Made by a program: the position numbers and the translations under genes
Part shown: positions 1-8,069 of the stretch, in pieces
Position numbering within the stretch: position 1 is the first letter of the stretch
Layout of the letters: each line of letters opens with the position of its first letter
The notes under the pieces: generated by a model
Databases searched by the model: none
What the model saw: the letters and a program-made list of their open reading frames with translations, nothing else
What the model was told of the DNA's origin: nothing
Virus record (IMG/VR): IMGVR_UViG_3300047328_000028
Span: 1-28,211 of that record
Origin: a virus
DNA: 28,211 nucleotides
Direction: 5' to 3' (one strand)

Positions 1-1069
1 TGTCCTTATTGATGCCGGCGAACGGGTCGTTAACCAGCACAATCTGGTTCGGCAGCCACAACGCTCTGGCACTGCCCGCCCGCCAGTCCAGCACCCGGTA
101 ATTCAGCGTGGTGCCCATGCCCTTAGCCACCCGCAAGCCCCAATCAGCCTGTTGCTGTACGGTGGCCGCACCGCTTTGTGTTTTCACCTGGCGCACACTC
201 GGCCGGTAGCGGGTAATTTCCGGGTCAATCGCATGGCCTGTCATCAGCGTGGAAACGCTCTCGGTGGTGGTGTCGGCGGTGGTGGTGTCGATCGGAAAGC
301 TCAAACCTGATCGCGGGTCCGTCGCCGGCACAAAGGCTGGCTGCTGGCTGCTGCGCGTCACGGTTTTGGAGGTCTGGCCTTTGACATAGTAATCCGAAAA
401 TCTCTGCGCCCAGGAGCTTTTAATCCCGCCGCCCTGAATGTTGCCCGGCCTGGTCAGGCTCGCCGGTCCGCGCGTCACGCCGCCCCGCGTCAGCAGCAAA
501 TTCCCCACCCCATCGCTCACCACCAGCAACGCTGATTGCCTGGCGGCTTTCTCAATGGCACTTAGCGCCAGCTCATCCACCTCGATGCCGAACAGCGGAA
601 ACGTGCCGCCCACATCCACATCCGTGCGCGCGCCGATGCCGAACGGCTTGGTGATCATCTGCGCGATCTGCAACGGTGATTGATTCCGAAACTCCACCGG
701 CCCGTTCGGCGCCGCCGCGCAATCCACCAAATCCCCGGTCACGTCCCGGCCGGTGATGCTGCAGGTCAGCGCATCAGCCTCCCAGGTCGCATCCACCTCA
801 TCGATAAAGCCGGTCAGCACCACCGTGCCATCGATGGCGAGCGTGCATTTCTGCCCGGCCAGCACCTGCGGGAAGGCGGGCATGCTGTCGATATCGGGTG
901 AGATCGCGGCGGCCTCCCGCCCGGCATCCCGGTAGGTGACTGAAAAACTGCCGGCTATATCGCGTAAATTGCGCGAGACGTTCACCGAGACAAAGCGGGA
1001 GAGCATGTGCCCGTTCACGCTCATGCTCACGCGCCTGGTCGCCGTGGCGGCGGGCAGCTGGCCGCTCAC
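1..1069 (-). CDS. P: Mu gpP-like baseplate hub / tail protein (3' end cut by window)
   Basis: Reading leftward from a GTG at 1069, the frame stays open to base 1 (356 codons visible), so the C-terminus lies outside the window. The N-terminus carries a short repeat-like stretch, VSVNVSRNLRDIAGSFSVTY (about residues 29-48), then a CTLAIDGTVVLTGFIDE strand pattern typical of gpD/gpP-type hub proteins, in which a beta domain contacts the tail tube. The gene follows N and a small gene, as P follows N in Mu. The GTG start overlaps the stop of the small upstream gene as GTGA, which suggests translational coupling. In Mu-like phages this protein forms the central hub of the baseplate below the tube. 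The assignment rests on both sequence pattern and gene order; I could not align the missing end. Confidence 0.85.
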   Translation of the reverse strand, partial: MSGQLPAATATRRVSMSVNGHMLSRFVSVNVSRNLRDIAGSFSVTYRDAGREAAAISPDIDSMPAFPQVLAGQKCTLAIDGTVVLTGFIDEVDATWEADALTCSITGRDVTGDLVDCAAAPNGPVEFRNQSPLQIAQMITKPFGIGARTDVDVGGTFPLFGIEVDELALSAIEKAARQSALLVVSDGVGNLLLTRGGVTRGPASLTRPGNIQGGGIKSSWAQRFSDYYVKGQTSKTVTRSSQQPAFVPATDPRSGLSFPIDTTTADTTTESVSTLMTGHAIDPEITRYRPSVRQVKTQSGAATVQQQADWGLRVAKGMGTTLNYRVLDWRAGSARALWLPNQIVLVNDPFAGINKD

Positions 1070-1230
1070 CGTGCCACCGAATTTTTCACCTGCTCGGCTT
1101 TCTGGCGGGCCGCGTCTTCGGTTTTGGTTGCCCACAGCATCACGGACTTGCCGGCGCGGTTGATAATGCGCACCTGCCACGGCCATTTCAGCCCCGGCTT
1201 ATGCACCACATGCACCGATGATGTGCTCAA
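1066..1230 (-). CDS. small hypothetical protein between N and P
   Basis: A 54-codon frame fills the space between N and P exactly. It starts at TTG 1230 (TTGA overlap with the stop of N) or at GTG 1215 (49 aa), and ends with GTGA overlapping the P start. A GAGG lies about 10 nt upstream of the TTG. The protein is basic, with a WPWQVRIINRAGKSVMLW core and a lysine/glutamate-rich helical end. I do not recognise a family. The two-sided stop/start overlaps are the best evidence that it is translated as part of the tail operon. Its place next to the hub gene suggests a tail-assembly or structural helper, but that is inference only. Confidence 0.6.
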   Translation of the reverse strand: MSTSSVHVVHKPGLKWPWQVRIINRAGKSVMLWATKTEDAARQKAEQVKNSVAR

Positions 1231-2504
1231 TTATTCAAAACCTCTATCGCACCTGGCGGCACCAAAGCCGGGTGGAAAATATCGTTCCGGGCAATCAAAT
1301 CCTGGTAGGTGGCATACACATCGGCCGGGTTGTCGCCGCTGATATATTGCGCCAGCAGCCAGGCATTGCTTGCGGTAGCGATATGGATGGTCACCACCGC
1401 CGGCAGCCGGCCGATCAGCGCGTTCAAATCCGCTGCTAACGCCGCCTTAAGCCCGACCAAATCCCGCCATACGGGGGCGGCGTTCGCGGGGTCGGTTTGT
1501 GCCGCCGTGGCGGCCGCCGCCACCGCCGCGTCGATCGCGGCGTATAATATCGCGGCTTGCGCCTCGGCCGCCTGCTGGCTGTCGTAAATAATATTCGCCG
1601 CCGCCGCCACCGCCTGGGCGATAATCACCGCCTGCATCCCCGCCGCGATCGCCGGCGCCGGCGCTGCACTGCTGGTGCTGGCGGCAATGCCCGGTATCGC
1701 CGCCAGCAGTGCCGCCACGGTATCGGCGGGGTCCGCTGGCGTTGCCGGCGTGGTGATGCCCCCGGCCGCCACGGCGGCAGGCAGGGCTGGCGTGCAGGCC
1801 CCCGCCATCGCCACCGGCACGGCCACCAGCTGTGCCGCCGTCATCACCGCCCAGCCGGCACTCGGCGCGGTGGTGGGGGCGGCAAGCAAGGCGAGGCTGG
1901 CGGACGCCGCGGCGGCAATTTCGGTCGCACTGCCGGGCACGGCGGCAATGGCGGCGCTGAACACCGTGGCGGCGGTTTGCAGGTAATTCTGCACATAGCC
2001 GAACGCGCCCAGCGCGTTCACCAGCGGGCTCATTGCATTGGCCAGCCAGTTTTGCGCATCCGCCGTCACCGCATCGAGGCTCGTTTCCAACTGGCTGAGC
2101 GTATCCAGCCCCGGCTGTTGGCTGGCCACGTAGGGCAGCACCTGCACCTCGAACCGCGCCACCCGCAGCTCGTTGGCCGCCAGGGTGATGCGCGGGCGCT
2201 GGCCAGGCGCCAGCACCACCTGAAAACTCCCCAGCCACGGGTGCACCAGCGTATAAGGCCCGGCCGAGCGGAACACGCCGCGCAAAACCCGCGTCTGGGC
2301 AATATAATCATCGCCCACCAGCAGGCCGCGCAGCGCGATCGGCCCGTCATCGGCGCCTAAATCCTGGAAGGACGCGTCATCCAGCCCGGGATACAAAAAC
2401 CGCTGCACCCGCCGGCCCACTTCCTGCGAGGTATCCACCACATAAAACGGCACCCCGCCAAAGGTGGCTGTCAGCAGGGTGGAATAGAGGCTTTGAATAT
2501 CCAT
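1227..2504 (-). CDS. N: DNA circularisation protein N-like tail/baseplate protein (Mu gpN)
   Basis: This is a 425-residue protein with the N-terminal signature of the phage DNA circularisation N family: TATFGGVPFYVVDTSQEVGR near residues 12-31, FLYPGLDDASFQDLG, then VGDDYIAQTRVLRG and YTLVHPWLGSFQVV at about 84-97. In Mu, N is needed for tail assembly and is also linked to circularisation of injected DNA; structurally it belongs to the tail-tube/baseplate junction. After residue 130 the sequence becomes extremely alanine-rich for about 220 residues, with little other identity, then returns to normal composition near PVWRDLVGLKAALAADL. The ATG overlaps the tape-measure stop by one base (TGATG). 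Gene order tape measure-N-P matches Mu. Confidence 0.9.
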   Translation of the reverse strand: MDIQSLYSTLLTATFGGVPFYVVDTSQEVGRRVQRFLYPGLDDASFQDLGADDGPIALRGLLVGDDYIAQTRVLRGVFRSAGPYTLVHPWLGSFQVVLAPGQRPRITLAANELRVARFEVQVLPYVASQQPGLDTLSQLETSLDAVTADAQNWLANAMSPLVNALGAFGYVQNYLQTAATVFSAAIAAVPGSATEIAAAASASLALLAAPTTAPSAGWAVMTAAQLVAVPVAMAGACTPALPAAVAAGGITTPATPADPADTVAALLAAIPGIAASTSSAAPAPAIAAGMQAVIIAQAVAAAANIIYDSQQAAEAQAAILYAAIDAAVAAAATAAQTDPANAAPVWRDLVGLKAALAADLNALIGRLPAVVTIHIATASNAWLLAQYISGDNPADVYATYQDLIARNDIFHPALVPPGAIEVLNN

Positions 2505-4210
2505 CAGGGCGCGCCGAGCACATTGCCCTGATTGATTTTCACGTTCACGCCGGGCGAGGCAGGCGCGCCCATACTGCTTGGCGCACCGGTGACGCCGCCA
2601 GCGGCCGTTACATTGCCGGATTTATCGACATTCACATTCAGAGTGATCGGGATGTTGAAGGCGTTCGACCCCGGTGACATTGCATTCAAATTCGCCTGAG
2701 ACGGGGCATTATTGCCGGCCAACAAACCAAATGTATTTTGCCCGTAAAGCCGGTCTAGATACGTCACAAACGTATCGATGTTTTGCATGCCACCCGAGTC
2801 ACCTTGGATCGCAGTTTGAAAATTCTCATCAAGAAAGCTCGGCTGAACCTTAAGCAACGACGACGACATCGTTTTAAAGCCAGGCATAACATTCCCGTGT
2901 ATGTCTTTTTGATCATCGTAGTTTTGCTCAAGCGCGAGCATCGCTCTCGCCGCGCTTAAATTATGAAAAAGTGATTTGAAAACTTCCATCTCATCGGTCG
3001 GCGACATGCCTTGGGCGCCGAGCTGATGCATATAATCGACCATCGCCGTCAGTGGGTCGACTCCCTTGTCGCGCTCCTCATTAAAGTATGCGGGAATATC
3101 CAAAGGTTTGATGTGATATTTATCGAAAATATCCATGATGTTCGCACCGAGCAAATCCTTCGAACGCTGCGTGCGGTCAAAAAATCGGGACGCTGTCGGT
3201 GAGGTCATATAGCTGAGAAGCTCATTCATGTCCGTCACCGTCTGGGCCGAATCAGGCTCGCCGCGCCGCGCAGCTTCGAGTGCTGCCGCAGCAGTGGCCT
3301 CGCCTTTAAATCCGGTATCGTGCATCAGCTCGAACTGCGAAGCGATAGCTGGTAAACCAGGGACAAAATCCTGAAAATAAAAATGCCCCATATGCGTTGC
3401 AGCACCTAGCATCGCGATGCCACGGTTCAGTTCCTCGCCTGGGATTTTGAATTGCTCATATAGGTTGAACAAAGGCTGCGTAAGCTGGTCAATTGGGGTG
3501 TTGTAGGCCGTCGACGCCTCTGATAGCGGCCCCATCATCTGATCAACAATTTGCTTCGGCAAACGCTGCTGGATTAGACCGACATAGGCATTCTCGATGT
3601 CATCGACATTGCCGCGGCTGAGATAAGCCTGATTATAGCTTTCGTGCATAATATTCTTGGCCTCAGCCAGCGCCGCGCTGTCCTCTAGCCCTTCCATCCG
3701 CGCGCCGGCCAAAGCAGTTTCCTGAAATTTTGCATAGGACTGTTCGCCGCTCCAACCAGCCATCGCGCCGATCGAGGCGATGATGAATTCACCAACCGGA
3801 TTATGCTCGGGCTCGACACGCTTGCCGCCACCCTGCGTATCCATATAAGCCTGCTCGGATGATTGCGATGCCTGGCCGGAACCGGCAGCCGCGCCAGCGA
3901 TTGAAGGCACCTGAATATCTGCAATCGCCGTCCTCAGCTCACCCACCTTGGTTATATCGCCATCGATCGCCACGCCAATACCATCAATGGAGGTGATGAC
4001 AGTTTGCACCTCTGTATCAACGCCGACGAAGCCGCTCGCCAGATCAGCGGGCACAACCAATTTCGACAGGTTTTCGTTCAAGGTGCCGAGCAGCTTATTC
4101 ATCTCGCCCAGCGTGCCATCCAGCGCGCCAAATTCCTGCCGGATTTCATCCAGCCCGGCGCTCATTTCGTTGCGTAGTTTCAGGGTGAGTTCGGCGACCA
4201 GATCATCCAT
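2504..4210 (-). CDS. tail tape measure protein
   Basis: This 568-residue protein lies between the tail chaperone and N, the fixed place of the tape measure gene in Mu-like phages. The N-terminus (MDDLVAELTLKLRNEMSAGL...) is helical with heptad-like leucines, then a glycine/alanine-rich stretch near 108-120, a long helical middle, and a C-terminal beta-like NIPITLNVNVDKSGNV segment at about 519-534. The length is close to the Mu tape measure (about 600 aa), so a tail of roughly Mu length is expected if the usual length rule holds. The middle of the gene (about 2700-3900) is visibly poorer in G+C than its neighbours and uses many A/T-ending codons, a sign of a separate origin or relaxed composition. 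The start ATG lies 2 nt after the TAA of the chaperone's frameshifted extension. Confidence 0.85.
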   Translation of the reverse strand: MDDLVAELTLKLRNEMSAGLDEIRQEFGALDGTLGEMNKLLGTLNENLSKLVVPADLASGFVGVDTEVQTVITSIDGIGVAIDGDITKVGELRTAIADIQVPSIAGAAAGSGQASQSSEQAYMDTQGGGKRVEPEHNPVGEFIIASIGAMAGWSGEQSYAKFQETALAGARMEGLEDSAALAEAKNIMHESYNQAYLSRGNVDDIENAYVGLIQQRLPKQIVDQMMGPLSEASTAYNTPIDQLTQPLFNLYEQFKIPGEELNRGIAMLGAATHMGHFYFQDFVPGLPAIASQFELMHDTGFKGEATAAAALEAARRGEPDSAQTVTDMNELLSYMTSPTASRFFDRTQRSKDLLGANIMDIFDKYHIKPLDIPAYFNEERDKGVDPLTAMVDYMHQLGAQGMSPTDEMEVFKSLFHNLSAARAMLALEQNYDDQKDIHGNVMPGFKTMSSSLLKVQPSFLDENFQTAIQGDSGGMQNIDTFVTYLDRLYGQNTFGLLAGNNAPSQANLNAMSPGSNAFNIPITLNVNVDKSGNVTAAGGVTGAPSSMGAPASPGVNVKINQGNVLGAP

Positions 4211-4211
4211 C

Positions 4212-4367
4212 TTAAGCCCCCTTCAAACGCTCATTCAGGGCGGCATTGGCCGCCAGCCAGAAGCTCACCTGGTCCAAATCCATCGCCTCGATCTCGCCCG
4301 GCGGCCAGTGATAAATCCTGGCGAGCAACGCCAGGATCAGCGGCCAGTCGGCTGGCCAGGCGCTATA
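4212..4367 (-). CDS. -1 frameshift extension of the tail assembly chaperone (long-form C-terminus)
   Basis: From the T7 run at 4367-4373 the -1 frame reads 51 codons to a TAA at 4212-4214, just before the tape measure ATG at 4210. A slip after F135 gives ...RFFYSAWPADWPLILALLAR... and then IYHWPPGEIEAMDLDQVSFW, giving a 186-residue long form. The W-x-P-x-E-I-x-x-M-x-L-x-x-L/V-x-x-W pattern resembles C-terminal extensions of other tail chaperones (the T part of lambda gpGT). No ATG or GTG opens this frame near the slip site, so expression by frameshift is the simplest reading. In Mu the equivalent shift is -2; here the open frame requires -1. Confidence 0.75.
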   Translation of the reverse strand, partial: YSAWPADWPLILALLARIYHWPPGEIEAMDLDQVSFWLAANAALNERLKGA

Positions 4368-4771
4368 AAAAAACGCACCACCTTCAGGGCGGTTGCAATG
4401 TCCTGCGCATCCATTGCGTCATGCACCAGGCGCGCGCGGGCAATCGTCAGGCCGGTGGAACATGCCAGCATCTGTGCCGCGGAATCATCCACCGATGCAT
4501 TGCGGATTTCCCGCATATGCTTGCCGTTCAACCGGTGCAGATGCAGCTCAGTGTAAGGCTCATCGGTAATTTTGCCTGTGCTGTCTTTCCATTTCAGCGC
4601 GAATGGAAATTCCAATGTCAGCACAAAACTGCCATCGCCCTGCGGCACCGCATTGGCGGGAAAATCGGCGGGGAGCGAGACGGATTTCTCGCTCCCCGCA
4701 TCTTCCTGCGGTAGCTGTGCGGGGGGTTTATCTTGTTCGTCGTGGATCACTTCCACGCTGCGAATGCTCAT
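4337..4771 (-). CDS. tail assembly chaperone, short (zero-frame) product, Mu gp41-like
   Basis: This 144-residue acidic protein is encoded between tail tube and tape measure. It contains VLTLEFPFALKWKDSTGKI and EPYTELHLHRLNGKHMREI, a tail-chaperone-like pattern of a strand-rich N-terminal half followed by helices. In most tailed phages this position holds a pair of chaperones made from one start by programmed frameshifting; the short form and the extended form bind the tape measure and recruit tube subunits. Codons 133-135 are CGT TTT TTT, creating a T7 run (4367-4373), after which the zero frame ends at 4337 while the -1 frame stays open. The start ATG overlaps the tail tube stop as ATGA (4768-4771). 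Confidence 0.8.
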   Translation of the reverse strand: MSIRSVEVIHDEQDKPPAQLPQEDAGSEKSVSLPADFPANAVPQGDGSFVLTLEFPFALKWKDSTGKITDEPYTELHLHRLNGKHMREIRNASVDDSAAQMLACSTGLTIARARLVHDAMDAQDIATALKVVRFFIAPGQPTGR

Positions 4772-5145
4772 GAGATCAGCTCAACCGCTTCCTGGCCCGC
4801 CCATTTGGCCGAGACGTTATTGCCAGCACCGCCCTTGGCGGAAATATCGCCCTCCAAAAATGCTGAGGGGCTGGTGAAGGTCTGGCCGGTATCGCATTTA
4901 ATCTGCATTTCGGAACCGTTAAGCGCCTTCAATGCGGCTAGGCTCATGCCCGCCGTAAGCGGAAAGCTGGCGCTCAGCTTAAACGGCATGAACTCACCAG
5001 CTTCGGTCACCTGCCGCCCGGCAACGACCGGTTTGCCGACAATGCCGCCGGGGCTGAAGGTCGCACCCGTAGCCACCGAAAGTTTCACACCACCCCAGAT
5101 CAAATCGATAATCCCGAGCGATATCGCGTTTGAACCTGCTGCCAT
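4768..5145 (-). CDS. M: tail tube protein (Mu gpM-like)
   Basis: A 125-residue protein directly follows the sheath gene, as M follows L in Mu. The sequence is mostly short beta strands with glycines: GIIDLIWGGVKLSVATGATF, GGIVGKPVVAGRQVTEAGEF, then CDTGQTFTSPSAFLEGDISA. This fits the small Mu-type tube proteins (about 118 aa in Mu), which polymerise as hexameric rings inside the sheath. The ATG at 5145 has a good AAGGAG site 8 nt upstream, and the gene ends in an ATGA overlap with the chaperone. It is probably strongly translated, as expected for a multi-copy structural protein. The start choice is firm because of the ribosome site. Confidence 0.85.
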   Translation of the reverse strand: MAAGSNAISLGIIDLIWGGVKLSVATGATFSPGGIVGKPVVAGRQVTEAGEFMPFKLSASFPLTAGMSLAALKALNGSEMQIKCDTGQTFTSPSAFLEGDISAKGGAGNNVSAKWAGQEAVELIS

Positions 5146-5156
5146 TATTTTGCTCC

Positions 5157-6695
5157 TTAACCGTTCGAGATAAATTCAAGGCTGCCAGCCAGCACGGTCA
5201 AATTGCCCATGATCTGTATCTGGTTGCGCGAATTCACCCGGTTGCCGTCATTCGCATCGATTACGAAGGTGGAGTTGGCCGCCGTCACGGCTGAATTCTG
5301 AATCCAGCCATTCTGCTCATACACCTTGCTCCGCGCGGACCAGCTGGCCTTGAGCATACTTGGTGTCACCACGTTCGAGGCGTAATTCGCCGCGATCGAG
5401 CCATCCACCGCCAAATTATTGCGCGGGTATAACAGCCCCACGTAATTGTCCCAGTCATAGCGCACCCGCGTCGGCACCTTCACCGCCTGCAAATCAAACC
5501 AGGCATTGTTCGGCACGTTGCCGGGGTCATACCGGTAGCTGCAAGTCGTCCGTTCCAGATACATATTGCCGGCACTGTCGGCGTAATAGGTGGAATGCCC
5601 GGCCACCAGCAGCTGCTCGCGCTGCAGCGACGTAAACTGGTCGCCCTGCGCGGGGGCGGTAATCCCCGGCAGCTGCACCGTCTTCAGCTGCAACGCCGGC
5701 TGTTGAGCGGTCTGGTAGCAGCAGGCACCGGCAAACGCGGCGGCGGTTTTCCAGCTTGGCACCAGCGGGTTCTGCACCGGCAGAACGCTGATATATTTGC
5801 AGTTCGGCAGGAACGCCAAAGCGGTGCCGTAAGTCGCGGAAATGCTCACATAACCCTGCACGTCCAATTTGCTCATCCCCATGTAGCGGGATGTTGCCCA
5901 GGCGTTGAACGCGGCAATATTGGTCGAATCTGTCCACGGGAAGGCCACATCCGTGTACCAGGTGGAAACCAGGTTGGAGAGCGCGGTGGCAATGCTCGCG
6001 GCCGGGTCGGTCGCCCCGCCAGCCATTGCGGTAATCGCCACCGTAATGCCGGGCGGCGTCATCTCGCCGGCGCTGGCATTCAGGCGAATATCCACCTGGT
6101 TGCCTAGCGTGCCCTTGTTCCCGGCCGTCAGGCTCACGGTTGCCGCCCCGCCAGTGTAGGCCGGCACCAACAGCGGAATTTGTTTGAAGCCAGGCTGCGC
6201 CTGCAACTGCAAGGCCGCATATAAATTCGCCGCCACGGTGGCCGCGGTGTCACCCAAATTAACCGCAACCGGCACCCGCACGCTGCCGAAATACACAACC
6301 AGCGTGCCGGCGGCCGTCGCGGTGCCGGAAATCACCACCGCACCCGCGGCGGCCGCGGCGCCTGCCGCATCCGAGATCCCGATCGCATCCATCGGCGTGT
6401 AGGGGTTGGCGTTAATCCAGGCATCGCACATATCCGCCGCCATCGATCCGGCGCCGAACAACCCCTTGGCCTGGGCCTTTGAGTTGATCTGGTACACGGC
6501 ACCAGGCGTTGCCGTGCCGGTGGAATACATCTGCCCCATCACCAGCCCGCGTGCGGGGAACGGCAGCACCGCGTTTTCGTTGATCGCGGGCTTGACCTCC
6601 ATATAGGCGCCGGGCACCCGCCAGGTGACGGGAATTTCAACAAAGCTGGGCGCCGATGGTGTGAGTGCGCTGGTGCCTGAAAGTGCCTGAGACAT
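5157..6695 (-). CDS. L: contractile tail sheath protein (Mu gpL-like)
   Basis: This 512-residue protein begins with a family-like stretch, APSFVEIPVTWRVPGAYMEV (about residues 14-33), then VLPFPARGLVMGQMYSTG and a glycine/alanine-rich variable middle (110-240). The C-terminal half holds VAGHSTYYADSAGNMYLERT and a DLQAVKVPTRVRYDWDNYVG stretch typical of the conserved sheath core. Mu gpL is 495 aa, so the length fits. It forms the contractile outer tail layer, proving the myovirus morphology. It is flanked by the DUF2635-like gene upstream and the tube gene 11 nt downstream. A GAAGGG lies upstream of the ATG at 6695. Confidence 0.93.
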   Translation of the reverse strand: MSQALSGTSALTPSAPSFVEIPVTWRVPGAYMEVKPAINENAVLPFPARGLVMGQMYSTGTATPGAVYQINSKAQAKGLFGAGSMAADMCDAWINANPYTPMDAIGISDAAGAAAAAGAVVISGTATAAGTLVVYFGSVRVPVAVNLGDTAATVAANLYAALQLQAQPGFKQIPLLVPAYTGGAATVSLTAGNKGTLGNQVDIRLNASAGEMTPPGITVAITAMAGGATDPAASIATALSNLVSTWYTDVAFPWTDSTNIAAFNAWATSRYMGMSKLDVQGYVSISATYGTALAFLPNCKYISVLPVQNPLVPSWKTAAAFAGACCYQTAQQPALQLKTVQLPGITAPAQGDQFTSLQREQLLVAGHSTYYADSAGNMYLERTTCSYRYDPGNVPNNAWFDLQAVKVPTRVRYDWDNYVGLLYPRNNLAVDGSIAANYASNVVTPSMLKASWSARSKVYEQNGWIQNSAVTAANSTFVIDANDGNRVNSRNQIQIMGNLTVLAGSLEFISNG

Positions 6696-6698
6696 CGC

Positions 6699-6965
6699 TT
6701 AAGTTCCCTTCGCCGTTCTGGGTGTCTTCGCCTCGGCCGCATCGCCGGCCGCCGGCGCTTCAGCAACCGGCGCATCAGCAACCGGCGCATCAGCAACCGG
6801 CGCCGGCGGCTCGCCCACCACCAAATCGCCAATCTCGATCAGCCGCTCCACCTCCAGCGTGCGCGACACATAGCCGCCCAGTCCGGGGACAGACCCGCCG
6901 CCCGGAATCGGCAGCGGAACTGCGCGGCCAGGCCCAACGGTGACGAAAATCTTCTCGTTAAACAT
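6699..6965 (-). CDS. DUF2635-like small neck/tail protein (Mu gp38-like)
   Basis: An 88-residue protein begins at ATG 6965, which lies inside the last codons of the upstream gene. The first half, KIFVTVGPGRAVPLPIPGG followed by VPGLGGYVSRTLEVERLIEI and GDLVV, resembles DUF2635, the small protein placed just before the sheath gene in Mu-like phages. The second half is low complexity: three near-identical APVADAP/APVAEAP units encoded by 15-nt DNA repeats, ending in a basic AKTPRTAKGT tail. DUF2635 members are usually only about 50-60 aa, so the repeat tail is an addition. Position (gp37-gp38-L order) supports the call more than sequence identity. The exact role is not known. Confidence 0.7.
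   Translation of the reverse strand: MFNEKIFVTVGPGRAVPLPIPGGGSVPGLGGYVSRTLEVERLIEIGDLVVGEPPAPVADAPVADAPVAEAPAAGDAAEAKTPRTAKGT
6761..6803. repeat. 15-nt tandem repeat, nearly three copies
   Basis: The unit CAGCAACCGGCGCAT occurs at 6761-6775 and 6776-6790, and a third copy starts at 6791 and diverges after about 12 nt. It lies inside the DUF2635-like gene and encodes Ala-Pro-Val-Ala-Asp repeats. The near identity of the copies at all codon positions suggests recent slippage expansion. Confidence 0.85.
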
Positions 6966-7569
6966 TCGGATTGATCCAATCGGATGTGGTGAAATCAGTG
7001 GAACCGGCGCCAGCCGGCCAGTTCCAGGTCTCGGAATTTTCCTCAAACAAATTCAGCGCCGGCGGCGTGATCGTCTCCGGTAAATCCAGCGTCAGCGGCA
7101 CGGAAAAATTAATCGCGATCAGCGCGCTGTCTTCGCCGAACTCATCCGGGGCGATGTTGCTGCAGCTCTCAACCAAAGCCGTGCCGGTATCGCAGTTAAA
7201 ACCGTGCAGCAGGCTCATCGCGGTGGTCGCCAGCAGCGTCACGCCCGGCCCTTGCGCGTCGCCGTAAAACAACACGCCGGGGGAAATATTGCTCCGCCGC
7301 ACCGCCACCACCAAAGTCCATTTTGACTGCCCGATCAGCGGCGCGCGGCCGTTGGCCACGGTCGTTATGCCGCCAAACCCAAGCCCGATGAACGGCTGGT
7401 TGAACTGCGTCAGCTTGCTCCAGGCCGCCTTGTCCAGCTTGCCCGGCAGAAATTTGAACTGGAACAGCGAAGGCGGAAAGCCCAGCTGCAACTGCGCCTG
7501 GATGGCATTGGCAATGTTGGCCAGCGGGCCGGGAAACAGCGGCGCCACGGTTTGCACGGCCTGGCTCAC
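6958..7569 (-). CDS. DUF1834-like tail terminator/neck protein (Mu gp37-like)
   Basis: This 203-residue protein follows the gp36-like gene and precedes the DUF2635-like gene, the exact Mu order gp36-gp37-gp38. It starts with LANIANAIQAQLQ and contains WTLVVAVRRSNISPGVLFYG followed by a LLATTAMSLLHGF helix, matching the gp37 pattern of an N-terminal helix and a central strand pair. Proteins of this family are thought to be tail terminators or tail completion proteins in Mu-like phages. The GTG start at 7569 overlaps the gp36 stop (GTGA), indicating coupling. The last four codons overlap the next gene's start. C-terminal residues beyond 150 (NLFEENSETWNWPAGAGSTD) look variable. Confidence 0.8.
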   Translation of the reverse strand: MSQAVQTVAPLFPGPLANIANAIQAQLQLGFPPSLFQFKFLPGKLDKAAWSKLTQFNQPFIGLGFGGITTVANGRAPLIGQSKWTLVVAVRRSNISPGVLFYGDAQGPGVTLLATTAMSLLHGFNCDTGTALVESCSNIAPDEFGEDSALIAINFSVPLTLDLPETITPPALNLFEENSETWNWPAGAGSTDFTTSDWINPNV

Positions 7570-8066
7570 GGCCAGCCACCGCCGCCGCCATTGCCGCCGG
7601 CCCAGCTATCGTAGCAGCCGCCGCCGGACAGGCCGCCATAACCGGTCGCCTCATTGCCATCGCCAAACATCGGCGTGCGGCTTTGCGTGGTGGCAAAACT
7701 CTCATCGCCAGGCGCGGCTTCTTCCAGCCCCAGCACCACCCGGCCATCGGCGATATCGCGCAGCCAGCGGATGGTATTGTCCCGCTCCTTAACAGTCTGC
7801 TCGGCCGGCTGGCGCTGGCCGCCCAGGCCCATCTGGTAGCGCGCCAGCATCATGCAGGCGGTGTTCACCTCGGGCGGGGCCACATCAAGCGGCACCCGGT
7901 AGCGTTTGCGCAAATAGCTGTCGATCATCGCGGTCGCGGTATCCAAGGCCGCCTGGATGAAGGGCGCCACAATCACCGTCGCCGGCGTATTGTCCGGGGT
8001 GGAAGCGGCAATCATTTCCGCCTCGCCGAACTGCAGCACCATGTCATCCACGCTGGCGTAGGACAT
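7566..8066 (-). CDS. DUF1320 head-tail connector protein (Mu gp36-like)
   Basis: This 166-residue protein starts SYASVDDMVLQFGEAEM and continues with IQAALDTATAMIDSYLRKRY (about 55-74), a strong match to the DUF1320 pattern in which a helix carrying D-S/A-Y-L-x-x-R-Y is followed by VPL and a proline. It then has a helical MMLARYQMGL and a VKERDNTIRWLRDIADG helix. DUF1320 proteins are structural relatives of head-tail adaptors such as HK97 gp6 and lie at the neck. The C-terminal 40 residues are glycine-rich (GYGGLSGGGCYDSWAGGNGG) and probably disordered. The gene starts 3 nt after the upstream stop and ends with GTGA coupling to gp37. Confidence 0.9.
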   Translation of the reverse strand: MSYASVDDMVLQFGEAEMIAASTPDNTPATVIVAPFIQAALDTATAMIDSYLRKRYRVPLDVAPPEVNTACMMLARYQMGLGGQRQPAEQTVKERDNTIRWLRDIADGRVVLGLEEAAPGDESFATTQSRTPMFGDGNEATGYGGLSGGGCYDSWAGGNGGGGGWP

Positions 8067-8069
8067 GGC

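Noticed and set aside
1447-2238. Alternative minus-strand frame of 263 codons inside N
   Set aside because: Gly/Arg-rich shadow of the alanine-rich N coding frame.
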